From positions 62,001 to 126,000 of the forward strand of contig CAZUZS010000003.1 of the NCBI GenBank assembly GCA_964624795.1: a stretch of 64,000 bases of DNA, read 5' to 3'. This stretch comes from CAZUZS01 sp964624795 (GTDB lineage Bacteria; Calditrichota; Calditrichia; RBG-13-44-9). Of this stretch, positions 8,962 through 16,821 are shown piece by piece. Made by a program: the position numbers and the translations under genes. Each line of letters begins with the position of its first letter. The first letter of the stretch is position 1. The notes beneath the pieces were generated by a model. It searched no databases and was not told the origin of the DNA. It saw only the letters and a list, made by a program, of their open reading frames with translations.

Positions 8962-9230
8962 TATCGCGCCACCGTTCCGATGAGATTAAACACGTGGACC
9001 GTAAAGGACATCAGAACCTGTATCATCCACGGCAAAAGAATAATGAGCAGTACAATCACCGCCAGGATCTTGGGAATAAAGGTCAGGGTCATTTCATTAA
9101 TCGAGGTTACCGCCTGGAAGACACCCACCATCAAACCCATAACCAGCGTGACGAGCAAAATGGGGCCGGCAATGATCATGGTAGTGTAAATCGCATCGGT
9201 AATAAATTTTATGGCAAATTGCTCGTTCAT
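8961..9230 (-). CDS. fliQ: Flagellar export channel protein FliQ
   Basis: 89 aa from the second ATG (9228-9230), which has AAAGGA nine bases upstream and gives exactly the usual family length; the first ATG at 9239 abuts the ribosome site. Two hydrophobic hairpin segments (about 12-38 and 50-75) with GPILLVTLVMGLMVGVFQA and TSINEMTLTFIPK, typical of FliQ. Four copies pack around FliP5-FliR1 in the export gate. Confidence 0.95.
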   Translation of the reverse strand: MNEQFAIKFITDAIYTTMIIAGPILLVTLVMGLMVGVFQAVTSINEMTLTFIPKILAVIVLLIILLPWMIQVLMSFTVHVFNLIGTVAR

Positions 9231-9244
9231 TCTTGGCATTCCTT

Positions 9245-10039
9245 TTAAAAACTTGTCACAATGGAGCTAACCAACAGGTACCATCCGTCCACAAGGACGA
9301 ACAGCAGAATTTTAAAGGGCAGCGAGATCATCATGGGAGGAAGCATCAACATTCCCATGCTCATCAACACGCTGGCAACAACCATATCAATAATCAGGAA
9401 TGGAATATACAGGATGAATCCGATCTGAAAGGCTACCCGGAGCTCGCTGACAGCGAAAGCCGGAATAAGCACCAGTGTGGAGACCTCGGAAACATTCGCG
9501 GGTTTCTCTTCGGAAGAGAGTTTCAGAAAAAGCGCAAGGTCTTTTTCGCGGGTATGTTTCAGCAAAAACTCACGCACCGGCTGGATAGCCTTATCGTAGG
9601 CGACCTGCTGGCCAATCTTGCCCTGCATGTAAGGCTCCAGGGCCTGGGAATTAACCCGATTCCAGGTGGGTGCCATAACAAAAAAAGTAATAAAAAGCGC
9701 CAGCCCGATAAGAATCTGGTTGGGAGGAATCTGCTGCGTTCCCAGTGCCTGCCGGATGAAATGGAATACAATTATGATTCGGGTGAACGATGTCAGCATG
9801 ATGAGGATCGCGGGCGCCAGGGTGAGAATGGTCATCAGCAAGATGATTTGCAGGGTAACCGAAAAATCTGCAGGATTCTTGGCGGTATCCACTCCCAATG
9901 AGATTTTTGGCAACGGAACCGGAGTGTTCCCCTGCTGGGCAACTGCCAGTCCGGGTAAAAGCATGGCACCCAGGATTAAAACAAGTGTAATTCGGCGATA
10001 AACTGCTGACATGCTTGTCTCAGGCGGGAAAACGCCCAT
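9245..10039 (-). CDS. fliP: Flagellar export channel protein FliP
   Basis: 264 aa from ATG 10039. A signal-peptide-like segment (about residues 11-34, ending near GLAVAQQ) precedes the mature protein, as is normal for FliP. Family motifs: LAPAILIMLTSFTRIIIVFH, LIPAFAVSELRVAFQIGF and MGMLMLPPMMISLPFKILLF. The start is uncertain: GGAGG sits directly against ATG 10039, while ATG 10012 (giving MSAVYRRITL) has no ribosome site but a better signal-peptide layout. FliP forms a pentamer at the core of the export gate. Confidence 0.95.
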   Translation of the reverse strand: MGVFPPETSMSAVYRRITLVLILGAMLLPGLAVAQQGNTPVPLPKISLGVDTAKNPADFSVTLQIILLMTILTLAPAILIMLTSFTRIIIVFHFIRQALGTQQIPPNQILIGLALFITFFVMAPTWNRVNSQALEPYMQGKIGQQVAYDKAIQPVREFLLKHTREKDLALFLKLSSEEKPANVSEVSTLVLIPAFAVSELRVAFQIGFILYIPFLIIDMVVASVLMSMGMLMLPPMMISLPFKILLFVLVDGWYLLVSSIVTSF

Positions 10040-10053
10040 CCTCCAATTTAAAG

Positions 10054-10560
10054 TTATGATTCCAGATTTTTTCTGAACAGTCCCAGGAATTTGCCCTCAT
10101 TCCAGTTTCCGGGACCGGTCTTCATCTTTTCCAGAAATGGCTGCAGGCTGGCAGCATCACCGAACTCCGCGAGAGTGTCCATGGAAGAATCCGTCGATCC
10201 CACCAGGATCACGCGGTTCATGACACGAACCAGCGTTACAAATTTTTTCGGTTGGATCTGTATCTGCCCTAAAATCTGAATCCATTCCGAGTCTTTTGCC
10301 AGGGTTGATCCACCGAAGACATACCGTTTCAGCAGGTAAACGGAAACAAAAATCAACCCTATTATGAGAATAAGAATCGCGATCGTTTTGAATAACAACC
10401 ATCCCATTCCGATACTTTCCGGACTGACGGCAGCGGTGCTGTCGCTTGCTGTCTGTGCGGCAGAGATGGTTGCGAGGAACAAGAGCAACCCGATTGTATA
10501 ATTCCGGGTCAACAAATTAAAATTCCTTCCCCAGATTTTTAATGCGGTCTTCGGGATCAA
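10054..10560 (-). CDS. fliO: Flagellar export assembly protein FliO
   Basis: 168 aa. A first hydrophobic segment (about 21-35) looks like a signal anchor; a second (about 52-70, LLFKTIAILILIIGLIFVSV) is the FliO transmembrane helix, followed by a small basic beta-rich cytoplasmic domain (IQIQPKKFVTLVRVMNRVILVG). FliO assists FliP oligomerisation. The ATG start overlaps fliN by 44 nt; a TTG just after the fliN stop (near 10508) with upstream AAGGA is a possible shorter start. Confidence 0.85.
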   Translation of the reverse strand: MIPKTALKIWGRNFNLLTRNYTIGLLLFLATISAAQTASDSTAAVSPESIGMGWLLFKTIAILILIIGLIFVSVYLLKRYVFGGSTLAKDSEWIQILGQIQIQPKKFVTLVRVMNRVILVGSTDSSMDTLAEFGDAASLQPFLEKMKTGPGNWNEGKFLGLFRKNLES

Positions 10561-10951
10561 TCAGGTGGGTAATTCGGATGCCGAAATGTTTGTCCACCAC
10601 GACTACTTCGCCTTCCGCCATTTTCTTGCTGTTGATAAAAAGATCAACCGGCTCGCCGGCCATTTTGTCCAACTCTATAATCGAACCTCTCTCAAGCTCC
10701 AGGATGTCCTTGACATACAGCTTGGTACGCCCTAATTCGATGGAAACCGGCAGGACAATATCCATGAGCAGGTCCAGGCGGTTTCGGGTGGTCGAAGCGG
10801 AATTCTCTTTTCCAAAACTTTCCAGCTTTACCTGGCTGACTTCGGGAGCACCATTTTCCTTCTCTTCGTTTTCGTTCTGAGGCTCCTGCTCCGCAACTAA
10901 CTCTTCCGTTTCATTCTGCATCATGTCCTCGTGCTCATTTTCTTTGCTCAT
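10517..10951 (-). CDS. fliN: Flagellar motor switch protein FliN
   Basis: 144 aa: an acidic Glu/Asn-rich leader of about 45 residues, then one SpoA/FliN domain (DIVLPVSIELGRTKLYVKD, LERGSIIELDKMAGEPVDLF, HFGIRITHLIDPEDRIKNL). FliN forms the base of the C-ring with FliM and receives the switching signal. No CheC-type phosphatase domain is present, so it is FliN rather than FliY. AGGAG nine bases before ATG. Confidence 0.95.
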   Translation of the reverse strand: MSKENEHEDMMQNETEELVAEQEPQNENEEKENGAPEVSQVKLESFGKENSASTTRNRLDLLMDIVLPVSIELGRTKLYVKDILELERGSIIELDKMAGEPVDLFINSKKMAEGEVVVVDKHFGIRITHLIDPEDRIKNLGKEF

Positions 10952-10969
10952 CTTTATCCGCTCCTTGGA

Positions 10970-11947
10970 TTAATCATCATTTGTTCGTGTAATTTTCAGC
11001 GCCAGGTGATCATTTGTCGTCCCCGGGCGACCATAAAATTTCAGGCGCTCATTGACAAAAACAGGCAGCTCATTTTCAAGTAGCGAATCCAGAACCATCA
11101 CATCACCTTGTTCAAGTTCCAGGAGCTGCCGGATTGAAATTTCCGTCCTGCCCAACAGAACCCGTGCCTGCAAATCGGTTCTTTTCAAATGATTACTGAT
11201 TTTGTCTTTTACCCGGTGCTTATCCCGTGCGGTCTGCACGCTGGAATAATACTGAACATTCAGTTTGGCAATAACTTCTTCCAACGCAAATGAAGGGTAG
11301 CACAGGTTCATCAGGAAGGTGTCTTCGCCAATTTTGATCTCGAATGAAATAACGATAACGATTTCGCTGGCCGGCGCAATCTGAACAAAATCCGGATTAC
11401 TCTCGAAACCGTGTAGATCAAAATTCAACTTCTGGATTGGTCCCCAGGCGCTGCTCAGGTTAACCAGTGCCTGCGACATCAGGGGACGGATCATCCGCTG
11501 TTCGATGGTGGTAATACTGCGGTTTGCCTTAACTTTTACGCCCGATCCACCCAGAAGACGTTCCACAATCACCAGCACCAGCTCCGGATGAAGCTCCAGG
11601 ACTGCCTTCCCTTCGGTTTCTTCGATTTCGAAAATATAAATGCAACTGGGATTGCTGATGGAAAGGACATATTCGGAATATCGCAGTTGGTCGACTGCAA
11701 TAAGATCGATTGTGGCCATGGTCTGAAGCTTCGATGCCAGGTAGAATCCAAAAATCTCGGAAAAATTTTCATGCAATGTGCGGATTGTTTTTAGCTGATC
11801 CTTGGATACGCGGTTTGGTCGGCGAAAATCGTAATCGTAAACCTCACGGTTCTTCCTGAAGTCTCCTAATTGCTCTTCTTTGATTTCGCCTGAATTTATC
11901 CCGGAGAGCAGCTGATCGATTTCCTGTTGCGATAGAACTTCTGACAC
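10970..11947 (-). CDS. fliM: Flagellar motor switch protein FliM
   Basis: 325 aa starting at a GTG (AGAGG five bases upstream). The N-terminal EVLSQQEIDQLLSGINSG is the family's CheY-binding segment; the middle domain carries LHENFSEIFGFYLASKLQ and VERLLGGSG; the C-terminal SpoA domain includes LGRTEISIRQLLELEQGDVM. FliM sets rotor switching in the C-ring. The intact N-terminal motif implies CheY-P control, although no che gene lies in the window. Confidence 0.97.
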   Translation of the reverse strand: MSEVLSQQEIDQLLSGINSGEIKEEQLGDFRKNREVYDYDFRRPNRVSKDQLKTIRTLHENFSEIFGFYLASKLQTMATIDLIAVDQLRYSEYVLSISNPSCIYIFEIEETEGKAVLELHPELVLVIVERLLGGSGVKVKANRSITTIEQRMIRPLMSQALVNLSSAWGPIQKLNFDLHGFESNPDFVQIAPASEIVIVISFEIKIGEDTFLMNLCYPSFALEEVIAKLNVQYYSSVQTARDKHRVKDKISNHLKRTDLQARVLLGRTEISIRQLLELEQGDVMVLDSLLENELPVFVNERLKFYGRPGTTNDHLALKITRTNDD

Positions 11948-11956
11948 ACAAACCTC

Positions 11957-12502
11957 TTACTGGATGATGTAGTTTGAAAAATAGACGTTCATCAGGTGAT
12001 TGGCGGGAAGAACGCCTTTCAGGGCACGTTTTATTTCATTGCGCAAATTTTCTTTGTCCTCTGGTCCGTCGAGTTCAACCAGGGTATGGGCACTGATCGT
12101 CTTGATCAGGATATCACGGATTTGGACTTCTCTTTCTTTCATGAGATCTACATCGGAATCGCTGCGGACTTCGAATCCGAAATTCACCAGAACAAATTGC
12201 ATTCCCCTGCTTTCGGCGGGGTTGACTATGACGTCCTGAAGCGGAAAAATCTTGCCAAAATTTTCTTCTTCGTTACTTTCCGCTTGAGTCTTCACTCCCC
12301 CGGCTTTCGCCGGGTCCGCTGAATTACCGTAGAGCCGCGGCACAATTACATAGTTCGCCAAAAAATAGGCGGCGATGATTTGAAGCAGCAAAACGGGAAT
12401 TCCCACTTTAATAAAACTGACTTTGGATTTTTTCCCATCCTGTTCGGATGTTTCAGCTTGTTCGTTAATACCTTTTTCAATCATTTCATTTTCTTCCGGC
12501 AT
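11957..12502 (-). CDS. fliL: Flagellar basal-body protein FliL
   Basis: 181 aa: acidic cytoplasmic N-terminus, one transmembrane helix (about residues 30-52, VGIPVLLLQIIAAYFLANYV) and a periplasmic domain with LQDVIVNPAESRGMQFVLVN and the C-terminal NHLMNVYFSNYIIQ. FliL forms a ring around the stator units and aids torque. It directly follows motB, which fits the stator-linked role. Confidence 0.92.
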   Translation of the reverse strand: MPEENEMIEKGINEQAETSEQDGKKSKVSFIKVGIPVLLLQIIAAYFLANYVIVPRLYGNSADPAKAGGVKTQAESNEEENFGKIFPLQDVIVNPAESRGMQFVLVNFGFEVRSDSDVDLMKEREVQIRDILIKTISAHTLVELDGPEDKENLRNEIKRALKGVLPANHLMNVYFSNYIIQ

Positions 12503-12520
12503 CGACGCACCTCTTTGTGC

Positions 12521-13258
12521 TTAGAATTTGTTTTCCTTAAGCGTTTCGACTTTCCTGTCGTTTTCGATGTAGATTTCAACCCTTCGGTTGATTGCACGAT
12601 TTTGGGGAGTAGTGTTTGGTACCAGGGGATGATACTCGCCATATCCCACCGCTGCCAGTCTCTGTGGTTCAATATGCCCGTGGCCCAGGAAGAAGCGCAG
12701 GACACTCAATGCCCTGGCTGTCGATAGCTCCCAGTTTGAAGGATATTGAGCGGTATGAATAGGCTGATTATCGGTGTGGCCCTCAACTCGTATGCTGTTC
12801 GACCAATCCTGGGTTAATTCCAGAACCTTGTCAAGTATTTTGTATGCCTGCGGCTTTAACGCAGCTTCGCCAACTTCAAAAAGAACCGGTGAATCTATCC
12901 GAATGATAATTCCATTGTCGGTCGCATCAAGTGCCACATCCTGCTGCAGACCCTCACTCTTTATCATATTCCGCATTTGCGATATAACTTTTTGAATCCG
13001 ACGTTTCTGAAAGTCGGTCAATTGCGGCATTATGGGTTCAACTTGATATGTAACGGATTGCTCTTTAGGCAGGACTCCCAGTGCACCTTTTAACGACCCC
13101 ATCGCTTTTTGGAATTTGCGAAGTTCAATGGACGAAAAGGATACAATGAGAACAAAAAAGGTGAGAAGCAGCGACATCAGGTCACCATAGGTAACCATCC
13201 ATCCCGGGGCTCCGCCTCCGGATCCGCCATTCTCTTTTTTTGCTTTTTTCCGCGACAT
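12521..13258 (-). CDS. motB: Flagellar stator protein MotB (PomB-like)
   Basis: 245 aa. Basic N-terminus, one transmembrane helix with the ion-binding Asp26 in TYGDLMSLLLTFFVLIVSFS, a plug/linker region and a C-terminal OmpA-like peptidoglycan-binding domain (about 130-240; IRVEGHTDNQPI and NRAINRRVEIYIE). The helix (MSLL..FFVL..SFS) and the following KFxxAxGSxxxALGV resemble sodium-driven PomB more than E. coli MotB; ion choice is inference. A sigma-54-type promoter lies 33-48 bp upstream (13291-13306), so motB heads its own unit. Confidence 0.93.
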   Translation of the reverse strand: MSRKKAKKENGGSGGGAPGWMVTYGDLMSLLLTFFVLIVSFSSIELRKFQKAMGSLKGALGVLPKEQSVTYQVEPIMPQLTDFQKRRIQKVISQMRNMIKSEGLQQDVALDATDNGIIIRIDSPVLFEVGEAALKPQAYKILDKVLELTQDWSNSIRVEGHTDNQPIHTAQYPSNWELSTARALSVLRFFLGHGHIEPQRLAAVGYGEYHPLVPNTTPQNRAINRRVEIYIENDRKVETLKENKF

Positions 13259-13477
13259 AGACCTTGCCTAAATTTATCTATATGAGAATTGGCAAGATGT
13301 ATGCCACAATAGGTCAGAAAGACCCAATTTTTATCTTTATTATAACTTAATAATAATCAGAAGTTTATACACCATACAGTGATCGTCGTTTTTTCGGCGC
13401 TCTGCGACGGCCCCAAAAAGTGGCTATATTTTCGACACTAAATTTTAAAATTTAGACAATGACAAAAATTCCCTCAA
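13259..13477 (-). other. motA-motB intergenic region with palindromes
   Basis: 219 bp, AT-rich, no gene. Besides the sigma-54 promoter at 13291-13306 it holds a perfect 18-bp palindrome at 13438-13455 (arms CTAAATTTT/AAAATTTAG) and a CGTCG/CGACG inverted repeat at 13384-13388 and 13405-13409. Their distances upstream of the predicted motB start site (about 165 and 117 bp) suit enhancer sites for a sigma-54 activator, but this is inference. No T-run terminator after motA was seen. Confidence 0.5.
13291..13306 (-). promoter_or_regulatory. Sigma-54 promoter of motB operon
   Basis: Read on the minus strand the site is TGGCAT-ACATC-TTGCC: GG and GC are separated by exactly 10 bases, matching the RpoN consensus TGGCAC-N5-TTGCW at all key bases. 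Transcription should begin about 12 nt downstream (near 13280), giving a leader of about 20 nt with AAGG before the motB ATG at 13258. Confidence 0.75.
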
Positions 13478-14263
13478 CTATTCTGCCGGGGCGTTACCAT
13501 TCTGTCTTAATTTTGGAGGCAGAAATGTCTTCAATTTCTGCTCTACCAGTCGCGGGTTGTCACCGGACTGGATCGATAGAATTCCCTCCATAATCATCTC
13601 GCGCACTTTCACCTCATCTTTGGTGCGTTCCTTTAACTTACCGGCAAGCGGAAGAAAAATCAGGTTGGAGAGCACCGCACCATAGAAAGTGGTAATCAGA
13701 GCCACTGCCATTGCGGGGCCAATACTGGAGGGATCCTTCATGTTCTGAAGCATAACCACCAGGCCAATCAGGGTGCCGATCATTCCGAAGGCCGGGGCAA
13801 AAGTGCCAAATGCCTCCAGGATTCCATGCCCTTTGCTGTGGCGGTCCTCCAGGTTAGATACTTCGGTGTCCAGAATATCGCGAAGCAGTTCGGGCTCGGT
13901 GCCGTCTATCGCTAATTGCAGGCCATCTTTAATAAACTCATCGTCTATTTCATGAACATGCTTTTCCAGCGCCAGCAAACCGTCGCGCCGCGCTTCCTCT
14001 GCAAACTTCACTACGGTTTCTATCAGTCGATCCGGTTCTGCTGCCTTTGCGAACAATGTTTGCCGCATAATGGCAATCAGGCCCAACACGTCGCTCAAGG
14101 GATATTGGACCAACACGGAAGCGATTGTGCCTCCTACCACCACCAGCAGCGACGGCACATTGATGAAAGCACCAAGCCCGCCGGCAACCATTATCGAGAG
14201 CAGGATGATCATCGTTCCGCCAAACAGGCCAATCAATGTGGCAATGTCTAATATCTTCTTCAT
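13478..14263 (-). CDS. motA: Flagellar stator protein MotA (PomA-like)
   Basis: 261 aa with four membrane segments. Motifs GAFINVPSLLVVVGGTIASV, APAFGMIGTLIGLVVMLQNM and GPAMAVALITTFYGAVLSNL match the PomA branch of the MotA/ExbB family; the long cytoplasmic loop between the second and third membrane segments contacts FliG. It begins 3 bp after flbD and is probably transcribed with it from the sigma-28 promoter at 14501-14527. It is separated from motB by 219 bp, unlike the usual tight motAB pair. Confidence 0.94.
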   Translation of the reverse strand: MKKILDIATLIGLFGGTMIILLSIMVAGGLGAFINVPSLLVVVGGTIASVLVQYPLSDVLGLIAIMRQTLFAKAAEPDRLIETVVKFAEEARRDGLLALEKHVHEIDDEFIKDGLQLAIDGTEPELLRDILDTEVSNLEDRHSKGHGILEAFGTFAPAFGMIGTLIGLVVMLQNMKDPSSIGPAMAVALITTFYGAVLSNLIFLPLAGKLKERTKDEVKVREMIMEGILSIQSGDNPRLVEQKLKTFLPPKLRQNGNAPAE

Positions 14264-14266
14264 GCT

Positions 14267-14473
14267 TTATTTCTTGATTTGGATTTTCAGATGCTCAAAA
14301 CAGCGCTGCCGGTAACTAATCACCTTTTCCACAATTTCATCCACAGATTCCGTCACAAAAATCTTTTTCCCATTGGTCATGGTAATTATCGTGTCCGGTG
14401 TGGTTTCAACGAACTCAATCATCTCTGCGTTTATTGTAATGGAAGTGTTATTTATTTTTGTTACCGTAATCAT
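14267..14473 (-). CDS. flbD: FlbD/SwrD family small motility protein
   Basis: 68 aa of the FlbD family (SwrD in Bacillus): MITVTKINNTSITINAEMIE, then ETTPDTIITMTNGKKIFV and ESVDEIVEKVISY. SwrD raises flagellar motor power in B. subtilis. This is not the Caulobacter response regulator of the same name. Its placement immediately before motA, sharing a promoter, fits a stator-linked role. Confidence 0.9.
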   Translation of the reverse strand: MITVTKINNTSITINAEMIEFVETTPDTIITMTNGKKIFVTESVDEIVEKVISYRQRCFEHLKIQIKK

Positions 14474-14500
14474 TCCCTTGATTCCTGGTTTCCAGTTTCA

Positions 14501-14527
14501 TTATCGAACAGTTTCACAAATATTTTA
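14501..14527 (-). promoter_or_regulatory. Sigma-28 (FliA) promoter of flbD-motA
   Basis: Minus strand: TAAA (14527-14524), a 15-base spacer, then TTCGATAA (14508-14501). The consensus is TAAA-N15-GCCGATAA, so the -35 is perfect, the spacing exact and six of eight -10 bases match. The flbD ATG is 28 nt downstream. The site lies just past the flgE terminator, as expected for an independent unit read by the FliA factor encoded at 1948-2703. Confidence 0.75.
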
Positions 14528-14530
14528 ATC

Positions 14531-14577
14531 AAAAAACATTCAGGGGCGGCAACCGTTGGGCGCAGCCCCTGAAATGT
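14531..14577 (-). terminator. Rho-independent terminator after flgE
   Basis: Minus strand: a 12-bp stem with one bulge (ACATTTCAGGGGC pairing with GCCCCTGAATGT) around a 17-nt loop, followed by TTTTTT. It starts 5 nt after the flgE stop and should end the flgB-to-flgE transcript. Confidence 0.85.
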
Positions 14578-14582
14578 CATTT

Positions 14583-16688
14583 TTAACGTTTCAGATTTGT
14601 CACTTCAGCCAGGAGATCGTCACTGGTCGTAATAATCCTGGCATTAGCCTGAAATCCCCGCTGCGCCACGATCATTTTTGTGAATTCCTCTGCCATATCC
14701 ACGTTTGATTGTTCCAGCGCCCCGGAGATAATATTTGCATTAATCCCTGCACCGGCGGTGCTGATTATCGGATCGCCGGAATTTCCGGAGGTGCTGAACA
14801 GGTTATCTTCGGTGCGCATCAGGCCGCCCGGATTATTGAACGTGGCAAGCCCTAATTGGCCCAGAAGCTCAATTACTCCGTTCGTAAATGCGCCGGAGAT
14901 CCGGCCCTGCTCGTCAATCACGATTCTGTCCAGGCTGCCCATAGTGTACCCGTCCTGCGATGTGAGAAGCACCGAGGTGTTGGACCCGGCCAATTGGGTG
15001 ATCCCATCAAAACCGTTGTATGCGCCCGGGTTCAGATCCACGCTCATCAACGCATTGCTGCCGGTACCCGGATCTAGCTGCAGCGCAGAAGAACCGTCAT
15101 CAAACCTGAATTCCTTGAGCGAACCGTCGTCGTTAAATTCCACGGAGCCGGTATTTCCACCGGTTGCGATAGCCGGTTCCGGAACCTGAACTTCCCACAG
15201 CCAGCGGTTCGGCTGGGTTACATCTTTGGTGAAAACGACGGTCAGGTCGATGGCATTGCCCTGCGAATCGTAAACTGTGATGCCGGATGATTGCTGCACG
15301 TCTTCCGCTTTCTGCAATTCATCGTAGTGACCGGGAGTGCTGTCAAAAATGGCATTGAATGCATCACGGGCGGTTCCGCCAACCCCGGGAGTATCATCCG
15401 CCCGGAGGTCCAGGGCGCTTAACTCATAAATTTCCCCGCCATCGGCATTAATTTTCAGGGCACCATCATCCGAATTGATTTCCACCCCCTTGGTATTGGT
15501 AATTCCAAACGCGTTTTCAATTTGGGTTGCAAATTCCTGGTAGGTGGTTGTTCCGGTCACCGCCAGTGTTGAAGGCGATACTGCCGCTCCACCCTTCAGA
15601 CCATTTATGGTAATCTCGTCGCCATTGGCCAGACCAAGCGACTGGCCGTTCTCGTCCCGGAGATTTACAAGCAGATCATTGGCTGTTGCTACGTGTGAGA
15701 ATTCATCCGTCAACTGGGTTCCACCTGCTGCCAGCGTGGTAGTACCACTGTGAAGCGCCTTTTTCAGCAGCGGATTATTGCTGTCGATTGTCAGATCGAA
15801 ATTGCCGGCGGAACCGTTGCTAAACTGCAGTGCACCTGTGCCACTAAAAGAGACCGATAAATTTGCGGTGCCGAAATCGGCATTGATTTCATCGATGAGA
15901 TCCTGCAGGGTGTGGAAAGCCCCATTTCCAACTACCCCGTTATCATCCAGTACATATTTGTAACTTTTCGTGGTTGTCGTGGTACCGTCATCTACGGTAA
16001 TGTCGACGCTGGAATCATTTGGATTCATGCCTGTGATTTGCTTGTTTGTATTTCCGGTCGCCAACAGGCCGCTTACATCCGAGCTGCCACTTTCGATGGC
16101 AAAGACCGCTTCGGTTTTAAGAATGTTACCTTGTGGCTGGGCACTGGCATCCAGGTTTCCGGCAAGGGTTACCTCGCTGGTCGCATTTGCTGCGGTTTTC
16201 TTTCCAAAAGGAAGAACGATGTCGGTTAACGGGCTGCCAGCCTCAATTACCCCGGCCGAGTTTGCCATGTATCCCTGTACCTTTGCACCGCTGCCGGGCA
16301 TTATGAGTGCCCCGTTTGCATCGTACTGAAAATTCCCGGCCCGGGTGTAGTAGCGCTTCACACCATCACTAGCAATAAAAAATCCGTCACCCTGGATGGC
16401 AAGATCCGTGGTCTGGCCGGTGGTTTCAATGTTTCCCTGGCTGTAGAGCGTGTCAATGGTCGAGAGCGACATTCCCAGTCCAACCTGCATGGGATTTGTT
16501 CCACCCATATTTGACAACGGTTGCGTGGTACCGCGCAACGTCTGGGCAAATGTTTCGCTAAAAGAAACGCGGCCGGTTTTGAATCCGATTGTATTAACAT
16601 TTGAGAGGTTATTTCCAATAACATCCATCATCACCTGATGGTTGCGTAACCCTGAGACACCTGCATATAATGAACGCATCAAACCCAT
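14583..16688 (-). CDS. flgE: Flagellar hook protein FlgE, long form
   Basis: 701 aa, against about 400 in enteric bacteria. N-terminal LYAGVSGLRNHQVMMDVIGNNLSNVNTIGFK and GDGFFI are the rod/hook-family signatures; the C-terminus (NVDMAEEFTKMIVAQRGFQANARIITTSDDLL) forms the axial coiled coil. The extra length lies in the middle, surface-exposed Ser/Thr/Gly/Asp-rich region (about 180-480). AGGAGG lies seven bases before ATG. The protein polymerises into the hook outside the cell; its export and length are governed by FlhB and FliK. Confidence 0.95.
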   Translation of the reverse strand: MGLMRSLYAGVSGLRNHQVMMDVIGNNLSNVNTIGFKTGRVSFSETFAQTLRGTTQPLSNMGGTNPMQVGLGMSLSTIDTLYSQGNIETTGQTTDLAIQGDGFFIASDGVKRYYTRAGNFQYDANGALIMPGSGAKVQGYMANSAGVIEAGSPLTDIVLPFGKKTAANATSEVTLAGNLDASAQPQGNILKTEAVFAIESGSSDVSGLLATGNTNKQITGMNPNDSSVDITVDDGTTTTTKSYKYVLDDNGVVGNGAFHTLQDLIDEINADFGTANLSVSFSGTGALQFSNGSAGNFDLTIDSNNPLLKKALHSGTTTLAAGGTQLTDEFSHVATANDLLVNLRDENGQSLGLANGDEITINGLKGGAAVSPSTLAVTGTTTYQEFATQIENAFGITNTKGVEINSDDGALKINADGGEIYELSALDLRADDTPGVGGTARDAFNAIFDSTPGHYDELQKAEDVQQSSGITVYDSQGNAIDLTVVFTKDVTQPNRWLWEVQVPEPAIATGGNTGSVEFNDDGSLKEFRFDDGSSALQLDPGTGSNALMSVDLNPGAYNGFDGITQLAGSNTSVLLTSQDGYTMGSLDRIVIDEQGRISGAFTNGVIELLGQLGLATFNNPGGLMRTEDNLFSTSGNSGDPIISTAGAGINANIISGALEQSNVDMAEEFTKMIVAQRGFQANARIITTSDDLLAEVTNLKR

Positions 16689-16821
16689 GATACATCCTCC
16701 TTGTGTATGAATTCTTCCTTGATTTTGCCCCGCCTCAGTCAGTCGGCGAAGCCCCAGGGCTTCCTTCAGTTGTTTTTTTGATTGGAGTTACAACAGGAAG
16801 GTCCAGCCCTATGTTATTTAA
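16689..16821 (-). other. Intergenic hairpin region upstream of flgE
   Basis: 133 bp with no gene. A perfect hairpin GAAGCC-4 nt-GGCTTC lies at 16748-16763, with a weaker CGCC/GGCG repeat beside it. On the minus strand no T-run follows, so it is unlikely to terminate; it could protect or process the mRNA so that flgE is made in excess over the upstream genes (inference). No promoter consensus was found. Confidence 0.4.
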
